Shown piece after piece: positions 1 to 6,386 of a stretch of 7,274 bases of DNA. Under the pieces are notes generated by a model. It worked only from the letters and a program-made list of their open reading frames with translations. It was not told the origin of the DNA and did not search any database. The stretch comes from Pedobacter sp. (lineage in GTDB: Bacteria; Bacteroidota; Bacteroidia; Sphingobacteriales; Sphingobacteriaceae), in NCBI GenBank assembly GCA_004295885.1, contig SEDG01000123.1:1-7274 (forward strand), read 5' to 3'. How positions within the stretch are numbered: position 1 is the stretch's first letter; each line of letters begins with the position of its first letter. A program made the position numbers and the translations under genes.

Positions 1-716
1 GGCAAATCGCTTTCTGCAATTGTTATTTCGGTATCTTCAGGTAAACCTAAAAGGATGTCTAAATTATAATTAATGATTTTGCGATTGTTCTCAATTTCTA
101 AATCAGTTAACGAAACATTGGCTTGCTGTAATTGAAATCTCAATACATCATTTTTAGTAACAATACCTTGCTCAAAAAATCTTTGTGCTTGTTTAAGCTG
201 GCTAGCAATTGCTTCTAAATTTTGAGCAACTACTTTTTTGCTTTGCATTACCTTAAATAGAGAGAAATAGGTATTTATGACCGCATAGCTAACTTCTTCT
301 TTGTTTTTATCTGCATCTAAGCGAGCAAGATCTGTTAATAATTTGGTTGATTCTGTTGCGTACCTATATTTTCCACCACCGTAAATCACTTCTTGTATAG
401 CTGCGGTTCCTACAAAAGCGTCGGCTCTATTTGGTAAATGAATAGGATTACCACCACCAATTGTTAAGGTATTGGTAGGGATTTCTGCGTGATTATATAA
501 AAAGCTTGCAGATGCAGTTGGCAAAACATTGTCTTTAACCACGGCTAATCTAGCAACGGCCTCATCAATTTTATTTTGCGAAAGTTTTAAGTTTTTGCTG
601 TTGGCAACACCTAAATCTATGGCTTCTGGTAAAGTTAGTTGTTTAACGGATTGCGCTTGTAAAACTGCAGGAAGTAGCAGAGCTGACAATAACAGTTTAA
701 ATTTATTTTTTATCAT
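1..716 (-). CDS. TolC-family outer membrane efflux protein, N-terminal part (3' end cut by window edge)
   Basis: My translation of the minus strand from ATG at 716 gives an uninterrupted frame of 238 codons that runs off the left edge. It begins MIKNKFKLLLSALLLPAVLQAQ, a typical signal peptide cleaved around residue 22. Next comes LTLPEAIDLGVANSKNLKLS, the usual opening helix of outer membrane efflux (OEP/TolC) proteins, then long Q-, A- and N-rich helices including GGGKYRYATES, QLKQAQRFFEQGIVTKNDVLR and NYNLDILLGLP. These are characteristic of the first OEP repeat; full-length members have about 430-480 residues, so roughly half is missing. Such proteins trimerise as the outer membrane channel of tripartite pumps. 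The start overlaps the stop of the upstream tetR-like gene (ATGA), implying translational coupling. Periplasmic adaptor and inner-membrane pump genes would be expected further left. The family call is firm; the exported substrate is unknown. Confidence 0.9.
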   Translation of the reverse strand, partial: MIKNKFKLLLSALLLPAVLQAQSVKQLTLPEAIDLGVANSKNLKLSQNKIDEAVARLAVVKDNVLPTASASFLYNHAEIPTNTLTIGGGNPIHLPNRADAFVGTAAIQEVIYGGGKYRYATESTKLLTDLARLDADKNKEEVSYAVINTYFSLFKVMQSKKVVAQNLEAIASQLKQAQRFFEQGIVTKNDVLRFQLQQANVSLTDLEIENNRKIINYNLDILLGLPEDTEITIAESDL

Positions 717-1330
717 TTTGTTGGTTTTGTTAAATGAGTGATGATGAAGTCTTGTAGATGAGCAATTAACCGCAGCCTTAATACTTCCTTTTGTTTTTCG
801 TCGTTAATGTCAATGTTGTCTATAGCTTTGGTTGGAGAAATAGCAACCATACTAATAGTTCCCATAATCGTTAAGATGCTCATTCTCACATCAACATTTC
901 TAAAATGACCTTCTTCTATCCCTTTTTCTAGAATACTCTCAATCACCATTCTGTTGCTTGCCATTGCATCTCTAATTTGGCTAAACATCTCTGGGCGTTG
1001 AGTTAAAGAAAGTTCTCTATGCATCATTTTATGGAAGGTAATGTTTGAGAAAATTCGCGTAACGTATTGTTCGACTACTTTTAGCAGTTTTTCTTTGGCA
1101 GGAATCTGTTCATCCTTAATTTGATTAAGCTGAGATTTAAAACCGCAAATACGGTCTTCCATAATTTCTAAAAAAACGCCTTCTTTACTGCCGAAATAGT
1201 AATTAATCATCGCCATATTGGCACCAGATTCCTTTGCAATTTGTCGGGTCGAAGTTCCCTCAAAACCAAGTTCGGCAAACAAAGTTTCTGCAGCTCTTAG
1301 GATATCGGTTTTTTTATCAGTTTTTTCCAT
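713..1330 (-). CDS. TetR/AcrR-family transcriptional repressor
   Basis: The 205-residue protein from ATG at 1330 has a standard TetR N-terminal DNA-binding domain: ILRAAETLFAELGFEGTSTRQIAKESG followed by NYYFGSKEGVFLEIM, with the helix-turn-helix at about residues 26-47. The rest is a helical ligand and dimer domain with no diagnostic motif, so the inducer cannot be named. The frame is open back to a TTG at 1360, but that codon lies inside the 26-bp palindrome, which is better explained as operator, so I choose the ATG at 1330. The stop overlaps the ATG of the TolC-family gene by four bases, so repressor and pump channel form one coupled unit. Together with the operator between promoter and ATG, this suggests an autorepressed efflux operon that opens when a toxic ligand binds the repressor. 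Confidence 0.93.
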   Translation of the reverse strand: MEKTDKKTDILRAAETLFAELGFEGTSTRQIAKESGANMAMINYYFGSKEGVFLEIMEDRICGFKSQLNQIKDEQIPAKEKLLKVVEQYVTRIFSNITFHKMMHRELSLTQRPEMFSQIRDAMASNRMVIESILEKGIEEGHFRNVDVRMSILTIMGTISMVAISPTKAIDNIDINDEKQKEVLRLRLIAHLQDFIITHLTKPTK

Positions 1331-1349
1331 TTTTATTTTTGACAGGACA

Positions 1350-1375
1350 AAGTTAATCAATCGATTGATTAACTT
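1350..1375. promoter_or_regulatory. Perfect 26-bp palindrome, probable TetR-family operator
   Basis: AAGTTAATCAATC is followed directly by its exact reverse complement, GATTGATTAACTT, giving 13 bp per arm with no spacer. The site lies just downstream of a TATATTTG -7 element (minus strand) and 19 bases upstream of the repressor ATG at 1330, so it would cover the transcription start. TetR-family dimers bind palindromes of this size, usually next to their own gene. Self-regulation is an inference from position and symmetry. Confidence 0.75.
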
Positions 1376-1376
1376 C

Positions 1377-1384
1377 CAAATATA
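1377..1384 (-). promoter_or_regulatory. Bacteroidota -7 promoter element for the TetR-TolC operon
   Basis: Read on the minus strand this is TATATTTG, an exact match to the TAnnTTTG -7 consensus of the Bacteroidota housekeeping sigma factor. It sits immediately upstream of the operator palindrome. The only TTG near the expected -33 region (1400-1402, minus strand) is closer than usual, so the -33 box is uncertain. Confidence 0.55.
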
Positions 1385-1426
1385 TTGGAGTCTCTTTTAC
1401 AATTGGATGATAAATATAGTTGACCA

Positions 1427-1518
1427 TCATTGCGAGGGTCGATTTTTCATAGACCGAGGCAATCTCCCAAGTAAGGGCGTTCAATCCAGAAACAGAATTG
1501 CGTTGTCCATCGCAATGA
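1427..1518. repeat. Short interspersed repeat of the CATTGCGAGG type
   Basis: The stretch is bounded by a 9-bp inverted repeat, TCATTGCGA at 1427-1435 and TCGCAATGA at 1510-1518. Inside, ATTGC-GAG-GGTC (1429-1440) faces GACC-GAG-GCAAT (1452-1463) across an 11-base loop, giving two perfect stems with a symmetric GAG/GAG internal loop. The words CATTGCGAGG and GAGGCAATCTC recur between genes in many Bacteroidota genomes, from memory. It codes for nothing convincing. It separates the divergent tetR-like and GH9 genes; the remaining bases up to 1606 hold only an A+T-rich run with a weak TATATTTA (1561-1568) that may act as a -7 element for the GH9 gene. Confidence 0.55.
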
Positions 1519-1606
1519 GGTATGGTGTAGTTTCTGTTCAAAAAATTAATAATGATATTATATATTTAAATATTCAAACAAGCACTTATTGCTAATTACC
1601 TTACCA

Positions 1607-4126
1607 ATGAAAAAACTTGCTATCTGTTTCGCCTTTATATTTATCCTAACACTAACCTCCTTCACCCCAAAACCCATAATAGATTCTACCAACAGTTGGG
1701 TAAGAATTAACCTACTAGGCTATCAACCTAAATCAGTTAAAGTTGCCATTTGGGCGAGTAAAACCAGTCATGTTCCTGAAAAATTTGAATTAATTGACCA
1801 AAACGGAAAAGTAGTTTACACTTCAAGCAGCATTAAGTCTTTTGGCGTTTATGGTCCGTTTACAGCAACTGCTCGATTAAACTTCTCGGATTTTAAAACT
1901 CCAGGAAAATATCTTATCCGCATTGCGGAAATCAAATCTCCCGAAATAATAATAGATGATGAAGTTTATCGCCACACGGCAGATTTCGCCCTGCGTTACA
2001 TGCGCCAACAACGAAGTGGATTTAATCCGTATTTGCAGGATAGTTGTCACACGCATGATGGCTTTGTTTTAAACGGCGCAAGAGCTGGTATAAAAGATAG
2101 CACCCATTTCAACGCATCTGGCGGATGGCATGATGCCAGCGATTATTTACAATATTCTACCACCTCTGCCAATGCTACTTATCATTTATTAATGGCGTAT
2201 CGAGATTTCCCTCAGGCATTTGCCGATACTAAAAAGGCCAACGGATTGGATGGCAAAAATGGCATCGCCGACGTTTTGGATGAAGCCAAATGGGGATTGG
2301 ATTGGTTGTTGAAAATGCATCCAAAGGATAATACCATGTTTAATCAACTGGCAGATGATAGAGACCATATTTCGATGAGAATTCCGAAAGAAGATAGTCA
2401 GTATGGAAAAGGTTTCGAGCGACCATTATACTACATAGATGGCGAGCCGCAACAACGTGGCAAGTTCATGAACAACACCAAAGGCACAAGTTCTACTGCT
2501 GCCAAATTTGCAAGTGCTTTTGCTTTGGGTTCTAGCGTTTTCATGAAGACTGATGGAAATTTTGCTCAACAGCTAAGTAAGAAGGCAATGAGCGCTTTGG
2601 CTTATGCAAATATCAAAAAGGGTGTAACCCAAACCGTTTCTGTAAAATCTCCATACATCTACGCTGAAGATAACTGGGTTGATGACATGGAATTAGCTTA
2701 TGCTTCTATTCCTTTAGTAGATAGAAAATCGTGGAACAAGCATTCAAAAGCGGCTTTTAACTATGCCAAACTAGAACCTGTTACGCCTTGGTTAACAAAG
2801 GATACAGCAAACCATTATCAGTATTATCCTTTTGTAAACATTGGGCATTATGAATTGTCGAAACTCAATCCGTCGATGCGCAAACAATTAATAACCTATT
2901 ATAAACAGGGTATTGAGCAAGTTTGGGAGAGGGCCCAGAAAAATGCTTTTTATCGGGGCATCCCATTTATATGGTGTAGCAATAATTTAACAGTAGCCTT
3001 TGCACAGCAATGTTTTTGGTATAAAAAGTTAAGTGGTGAAGATACTTCTTCGGAACTAGAGCAGGCAAATTTCGATTGGCTTTTTGGCTGTAATCCGTGG
3101 GGAACGAGTATGGTTTACGGCTTGCCAAGTTGGGGAGATACACCTGTTGACCCACATTCTGCATTTACCCATTTAAAGCAATATCCAATTGATGGCGGTT
3201 TGGTTGATGGGCCAGTTTACACCAGCATTTACAAAAACCTAATTGGCATTCAGTTAACCAAACCAGATGTTTACGCCGAGTTTCAAAGCGATTTAGCAGT
3301 TTACCACGATGATTATGGAGACTACAGCACCAACGAACCGACGATGGACGGAACAGCTTCCCTTATTTATCTGTTAGCCGCATTTGACAGTAGAGTAAAA
3401 ACTTTGCCGAAAGAATTTCAGACAGAATTAGGTGCAATAACAAGAGGGAAAAAGACAGAAAAGAAAATCGCTTTAGTTTTTACAGGAGATGAATTTGCCG
3501 ATGGCGGAAACAGCATTAATAAAACATTAGTAGATGAAAATGTAAAGGCATCCTTTTTTTTAACAGGAAGGTTTTACAGCAAGGTTAAAAATGCGACGCT
3601 TATCGAAACGTTAAAAGCAAATGGCAATTATTTAGGTGCGCATTCAAATGCTCACTTGTTGTATAACGATTGGACAAAAAGGGACAGTTTATTGATTTCA
3701 GAACTTCAGTTTAAAACCGATTTAATTGGAAATTATGGCGCAATGGAGAAGTTCGGAATAAGAATGGATAGCGCAAAATATTTCCTTCCTCCGTATGAAT
3801 GGTACAACCAGCAAATTGCGGATTGGACAAGTCAGATGGATTTACAATTGATAAATTTTACTTCAGGCACTCGCTCAAATGCCGATTATACTTACCCAGA
3901 ACTTGGAAAATCTTATAGAAACAGCGAAGAAATTTACAAGTCGATAATTGACTATGACAAGAGCAAGCCAAATGGTTTAAATGGCTTTATACTTTTGCTA
4001 CATATTGGAACTGACCCCAGAAGAACCGACAAGTTTTATAACAAATTACCAGAATTGATTAAATATCTGAAAAAAGAAGGTTATGAACTGGTCAAAATCA
4101 ACGAATTATTAAAAACAACGCCATAG
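1607..4126 (+). CDS. Secreted multidomain enzyme: CelD_N Ig domain + GH9 glycoside hydrolase + C-terminal polysaccharide deacetylase (NodB/CE4-like)
   Basis: This is an 839-residue protein. I prefer ATG 1607 over the TTG at 1589 because MKKLAICFAFIFILTLTSF is a clean export signal; no lipobox follows. Residues about 30-108 match the Ig-like domain that precedes many GH9 catalytic domains (RINLLGYQPKSVKVAIW to PGKYLIRI). Residues about 120-600 are GH9: GGWHDASDY (172-180) carries the Asp pair around D176/D179 that should hold the catalytic base, a PHSAF motif (516-520) stands where GH9 enzymes usually have PHHR, and YSTNEPTMDG carries the likely catalytic acid E577. Residues about 618-835 resemble the NodB deacetylase fold: a degenerate motif 1 (TGDEFADGG, 626-634), HSNAH with metal-ligand histidines H679 and H683, LPPYEW (727-732), and LLLHIG near the end. 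GH9 enzymes cleave beta-1,4-glucans or act as exo-glucosaminidases, so a fused deacetylase suggests an acetylated substrate (acetylated glycan or chitin oligomers). No SusC/SusD genes are nearby. The true substrate cannot be read from sequence. Confidence 0.9.
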   Translation: MKKLAICFAFIFILTLTSFTPKPIIDSTNSWVRINLLGYQPKSVKVAIWASKTSHVPEKFELIDQNGKVVYTSSSIKSFGVYGPFTATARLNFSDFKTPGKYLIRIAEIKSPEIIIDDEVYRHTADFALRYMRQQRSGFNPYLQDSCHTHDGFVLNGARAGIKDSTHFNASGGWHDASDYLQYSTTSANATYHLLMAYRDFPQAFADTKKANGLDGKNGIADVLDEAKWGLDWLLKMHPKDNTMFNQLADDRDHISMRIPKEDSQYGKGFERPLYYIDGEPQQRGKFMNNTKGTSSTAAKFASAFALGSSVFMKTDGNFAQQLSKKAMSALAYANIKKGVTQTVSVKSPYIYAEDNWVDDMELAYASIPLVDRKSWNKHSKAAFNYAKLEPVTPWLTKDTANHYQYYPFVNIGHYELSKLNPSMRKQLITYYKQGIEQVWERAQKNAFYRGIPFIWCSNNLTVAFAQQCFWYKKLSGEDTSSELEQANFDWLFGCNPWGTSMVYGLPSWGDTPVDPHSAFTHLKQYPIDGGLVDGPVYTSIYKNLIGIQLTKPDVYAEFQSDLAVYHDDYGDYSTNEPTMDGTASLIYLLAAFDSRVKTLPKEFQTELGAITRGKKTEKKIALVFTGDEFADGGNSINKTLVDENVKASFFLTGRFYSKVKNATLIETLKANGNYLGAHSNAHLLYNDWTKRDSLLISELQFKTDLIGNYGAMEKFGIRMDSAKYFLPPYEWYNQQIADWTSQMDLQLINFTSGTRSNADYTYPELGKSYRNSEEIYKSIIDYDKSKPNGLNGFILLLHIGTDPRRTDKFYNKLPELIKYLKKEGYELVKINELLKTTP

Positions 4127-4154
4127 AAGCTTAATAGTTTTTAAAATAAATATT

Positions 4155-4162
4155 TACCTTTG
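4155..4162 (+). promoter_or_regulatory. Bacteroidota -7 promoter element before the small membrane protein gene
   Basis: TACCTTTG is an exact TAnnTTTG match lying 20 bases upstream of the ATG at 4183. A convincing -33 TTTG is not visible, and the leader would be only about 10-15 bases. It indicates that the small gene is transcribed independently of the GH9 gene. The DUF2911 gene 28 bases further on may be co-transcribed. Confidence 0.5.
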
Positions 4163-4182
4163 GGCACAAATCATATACAAAA

Positions 4183-4446
4183 ATGAGTACACAAGAAACC
4201 ATCATTAACATACCACTTACAAATAATGCTGATGTTAATGATAGCTTCACAACAGAAAAAATTATGAATACAGGTGAAAATAAAAACAGTTTTGAGTGGG
4301 TGTGGTACGTAATTGGTCTATTAACTGGCATGTTAGCAGTTTTGGCAGTTACCACTAGTTTTGGTTGGGTAGTTTTAGGCGGAATTTTCGGTCTAATCTT
4401 CGCTGCTGTATTTTTAAATAAAATTGTAAAAGGTCGCGAATACTAG
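4183..4446 (+). CDS. Small two-helix membrane protein of unknown function
   Basis: The 87-residue protein has a polar, Asn/Thr-rich N-terminus (residues 1-37) followed by two hydrophobic segments, about residues 41-59 (WYVIGLLTGMLAVLAVTTS) and 62-79 (WVVLGGIFGLIFAAVFL), and a basic tail NKIVKGREY. The short turn between the helices predicts a membrane hairpin with both ends on the same side, probably the cytoplasm given the basic tail. An internal ATG at 4264 (residue 28) would also yield the whole hydrophobic part. I favour 4183 because a TAnnTTTG promoter element lies 20 bases before it. I recognise no family. It is followed after 28 bases by the DUF2911 gene on the same strand. Confidence 0.7.
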   Translation: MSTQETIINIPLTNNADVNDSFTTEKIMNTGENKNSFEWVWYVIGLLTGMLAVLAVTTSFGWVVLGGIFGLIFAAVFLNKIVKGREY

Positions 4447-4474
4447 GCTTTTAAATAATTTATTCTTTTTTGCC

Positions 4475-5044
4475 ATGAAGAAATTAAGTTTATGTCTTAT
4501 GTTGGCATTGTTTGGTTTTGCAGTAAATGCGCAAACAACCCCAATAAAGTTCCCTGCAGTTGATGCAAGTCCGATGGACGCATTATATTATCCTTTAAAT
4601 GCTGTAAAAGTAAAAAAGGATGATACTTCAATGCCGATCATCAAGGTTATTTATTCTCGCCCGATGAAAAAAGGAAGAGAAGTTTTTGGCGTTTTAGAAC
4701 AATTTGATAAAGTGTGGCGCTTAGGGGCAAATGAAAATACAGAGATTTCTTTTGCAAGAAAGGTTACCATTGGCGGTAAAAAAATTAAAGCAGGCACTTA
4801 TAGTTTATTTGCCATCCCGAATAAAGATAAATGGACCATCATTGTCAACAAACAAACCGATAGATGGGGGGCTTTTAATTATGATCAATCAAAGGATGTA
4901 GTAAGGGTAGATGTTTCTATAACTAGACTTGAAAAAGCGCTGGAAGCATTTTCGATGACATTTACAGAAGCCGCGGATGGTGCTAACCTAGTAATGGCTT
5001 GGGATACTACGCAGGCTATATTGCCAATTCAGTTTAAAAAATAA
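4475..5044 (+). CDS. Secreted DUF2911-family protein
   Basis: The 189-residue protein starts with a signal peptide (MKKLSLCLMLALFGFAVNAQ, cleavage near residues 19-20). The mature part carries the hallmarks I know for DUF2911: YSRPMKKGREVFG (60-72), KVWRLGANENTEISF (79-93), KAGTYSLFAIP (105-115), WTIIVN (120-125), WGAFNYD (131-137) and a late WDTT (176-179). These proteins are about 170-290 residues long, common in Bacteroidota and exported; no biochemical role is established to my knowledge, so I assign none. The gene ends 48 bases before a strong intrinsic terminator. It may form a unit with the small membrane gene that ends 28 bases upstream, since no separate promoter is clear in that gap. 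Confidence 0.92.
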   Translation: MKKLSLCLMLALFGFAVNAQTTPIKFPAVDASPMDALYYPLNAVKVKKDDTSMPIIKVIYSRPMKKGREVFGVLEQFDKVWRLGANENTEISFARKVTIGGKKIKAGTYSLFAIPNKDKWTIIVNKQTDRWGAFNYDQSKDVVRVDVSITRLEKALEAFSMTFTEAADGANLVMAWDTTQAILPIQFKK

Positions 5045-5048
5045 TTTT

Positions 5049-5076
5049 TAACCACAAAGGCACTAAGAACACAAAG
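5049..5076 (+). repeat. Interspersed CRCAAAG repeat, copy 1
   Basis: This 28-base unit directly after the DUF2911 stop matches the unit at 5138-5165 at 23 of 28 positions. It consists of approximate 9-base steps ending in CAAAG or TAAGA. Similar A-rich CRCAAAG strings occur between genes throughout Bacteroidota genomes, from memory. Confidence 0.6.
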
Positions 5077-5092
5077 TGATTTTTGGAATATT

Positions 5093-5121
5093 AAAAAAGG
5101 GAAGCTTAACTTCCCTTTTTT
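5093..5121 (+). terminator. Intrinsic terminator after the DUF2911 gene
   Basis: AAAAAAGGGAAG (5093-5104) pairs perfectly with CTTCCCTTTTTT (5110-5121) around a 5-base loop, giving a 12-bp stem with a GC-containing top and a T run. The A run on the left makes it usable on the minus strand too, where it would end the sigma/anti-sigma transcript. This fits its location between two convergent units. Confidence 0.85.
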
Positions 5122-5137
5122 GTGCGCTTATATTTTT

Positions 5138-5210
5138 TAACCGCAAAGCCACAAAGAGCGCAAAGATTTAGGCTTTTTTTCTCTGCGAAAACTTAATTTC
5201 TTTGCGGTTA
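5138..5210. repeat. CRCAAAG repeat copy 2 with terminal inverted repeat
   Basis: A second 28-base unit (5138-5165) begins with TAACCGCAAAG, and the exact reverse complement CTTTGCGGTTA stands at 5200-5210, so the block is bounded by an 11-bp inverted repeat and can fold into a hairpin of about 70 bases. Its right end contains the stop codon of the putative anti-sigma gene (5208-5210). A CTCTGCG word occurs at 5181-5187 and again at 5220-5226, inside that gene. Confidence 0.6.
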
Positions 5211-5699
5211 TTTACTTTTCTCTGCGTTTTTTAGGTTTTTCTTTCTCAAGAAACTATCTAAATATAATAAACCTAGCGCTACATCAATTAGTACAAAAAC
5301 CTGTATAGTGGTGGCGTTTACATATTTACCTGCATCAAAATTAATCGTTGGCATTTTAAAATCGAATGACGCATTACTTTTTGCTATGGCATAAATAAAA
5401 ATGCCAATTATAGAAAGAGCGAAAAATGCACCAATGCTATAGATAATCCGATTATCTATTTTCGTTTTTAACGCAACAGGCTTTAATTCTAAATTTACCT
5501 TATCCATTACATTACGAGTAAAGGACATTGATGGTTCTTCGAAATCTAGTTGATTAAGCTCGTTATGAACGGCCAATAATTCCTGATAAGTAGTATGATA
5601 TTGAATATTGACAGCTATCTTTTGTTCAATTTCAATTTTTTCCTCGGCAGTACAATTACCGTCGATGTAGTTCCAAAGTTGTTCTTCTATCGTGTTCAT
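5208..5699 (-). CDS. Putative membrane anti-sigma factor
   Basis: The 163-residue protein is encoded directly behind an ECF sigma gene with a 4-base ATGA overlap, the usual place for its anti-sigma factor. Residues 1-70 are a charged helical region (EEQLWNYIDGNCTAEEKIEIEQKI) like the short N-terminal helices of Bacteroidota anti-sigma proteins. A transmembrane segment spans about 85-106 (IIYSIGAFFALSIIGIFIYAIA) and a second about 129-148 (ATTIQVFVLIDVALGLLYLD), with a basic tail. The zinc-finger HxxxCxxC of classical ZAS anti-sigma factors is absent; only one cysteine, C16, is present. It would hold the sigma factor at the membrane until a signal releases it. The last residues (NAEKSK) are encoded by sequence related to the neighbouring intergenic repeat. 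Function is inferred from position and topology. Confidence 0.75.
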   Translation of the reverse strand: MNTIEEQLWNYIDGNCTAEEKIEIEQKIAVNIQYHTTYQELLAVHNELNQLDFEEPSMSFTRNVMDKVNLELKPVALKTKIDNRIIYSIGAFFALSIIGIFIYAIAKSNASFDFKMPTINFDAGKYVNATTIQVFVLIDVALGLLYLDSFLRKKNLKNAEKSK

Positions 5700-6280
5700 A
5701 TCAATTCCTTAACTTCATCCTTTAACAAATATTGTAATTTTTCCTTCAACCGTTGTCTAGCCCTGTGCAATTTTACTTTAACCGTATTTGGCTCCATGCT
5801 TAAGGCCTCACCGATTTCTTCCAAACTTTGCTCTCCCTTGTAAAACAGGGTGATGATTGCCGCATCGTCGGGTAAAAGCATATCAATTGCCTGACTTAAA
5901 TAAGCATAACCCGATTTCTTTTCAGCCGAATTACTGGCGTCGAAATCATTTCCGCTATTGGCTATTTGTAATACATTTTCATCATCATTTATAGATTGCG
6001 TATCCAATCTTTTTTTGCGAAGAAAAGTCATTGCGGTGGTGTAGGTTATCGTATAAAGCCAAGTAGAAAATTTGGAGGTTTGTTTAAAAGTCCCCAAAGC
6101 TCTATAAGCCTTAACAAAAACGTCTTGTGCAACTTCCTCGGCATCTTCTCTGTTTTTTGCGAAACGTATAGCTAACGTAAATACAAAGCGCTGATGGCGT
6201 TTAACTAACACCGCATATTGTGCGGTATCGCCTTTCAGCACTGCTGTAATTAACTCTAAATCTGTTTCCTTTTGCTGCAT
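5696..6280 (-). CDS. ECF-type (group IV) RNA polymerase sigma factor
   Basis: The 194-residue length and the two-domain layout are typical of ECF sigma factors. Region 2 (about residues 22-91) has NREDAEEVAQDVFVKAYRAL and TFKQTSKFSTWLYTITYTTAMTFLRKKR, covering core binding and -10 recognition. After an acidic, Asn-rich linker (about 95-125), region 4 (about 127-182) has LLPDDAAIITLFYKGEQSLEEIGEAL and NTVKVKLHRARQRLKEKL, the helix-turn-helix reading the -35 box. No extra C-terminal domain follows. The stop overlaps the start of the putative anti-sigma gene (ATGA), so the two are translationally coupled. An ECF-like promoter lies immediately upstream, suggesting that the factor activates its own gene. 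The inducing signal is unknown. Confidence 0.95.
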   Translation of the reverse strand: MQQKETDLELITAVLKGDTAQYAVLVKRHQRFVFTLAIRFAKNREDAEEVAQDVFVKAYRALGTFKQTSKFSTWLYTITYTTAMTFLRKKRLDTQSINDDENVLQIANSGNDFDASNSAEKKSGYAYLSQAIDMLLPDDAAIITLFYKGEQSLEEIGEALSMEPNTVKVKLHRARQRLKEKLQYLLKDEVKELI

Positions 6281-6290
6281 AAGATATAAC

Positions 6291-6320
6291 TAAGACGCCT
6301 ATGTTTTAAAAGAGGTTACA
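6291..6320 (-). promoter_or_regulatory. ECF-type promoter of the sigma/anti-sigma operon
   Basis: Read on the minus strand, TGTAACCT (6320-6313) is followed after 15 bases by CGTCTTA (6297-6291). Counted as TGTAAC-N17-CGTC this fits the general ECF consensus with its AAC-containing -35 and CGTC -10 (compare B. subtilis SigM and SigX sites). The -10 box ends only 10 bases before the ATG, so the leader would be a few bases long. Autoregulation is inferred from the motif. Confidence 0.72.
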
Positions 6321-6386
6321 GCAAAATACAATAAATTTTAGTCTTATGATTAGAAAAGAAAGCTCAGTGTATTATAGTGATGGTTC

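Noticed and set aside
529..741. Plus-strand open frame antisense to the TolC signal peptide region
   Set aside because: The minus-strand frame is a clear OEP protein with an ATGA-coupled start; the plus frame is its shadow.
1218..1595. Plus-strand open frame of 125 codons over the TetR start and intergenic repeat
   Set aside because: It is antisense to the TetR helix-turn-helix, then runs through the operator and the repeat, and shows no protein family features.
1589..1606. TTG start giving six extra residues on the GH9 protein
   Set aside because: The extra residues MLITLP precede a perfect MKK-type signal peptide, so ATG at 1607 is the more economical start.
2623..2652. TGTAACCC inside the GH9 gene as a third ECF-type promoter
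   Set aside because: It differs in the last base of the octamer, the sequence 15 bases downstream (AATCTCC) lacks a GTC core, and it is plainly codons for the protein.
5595..5843. Plus-strand frame across the sigma/anti-sigma junction
   Set aside because: Both minus-strand genes are well supported there; the plus frame is an artefact of their codon use.
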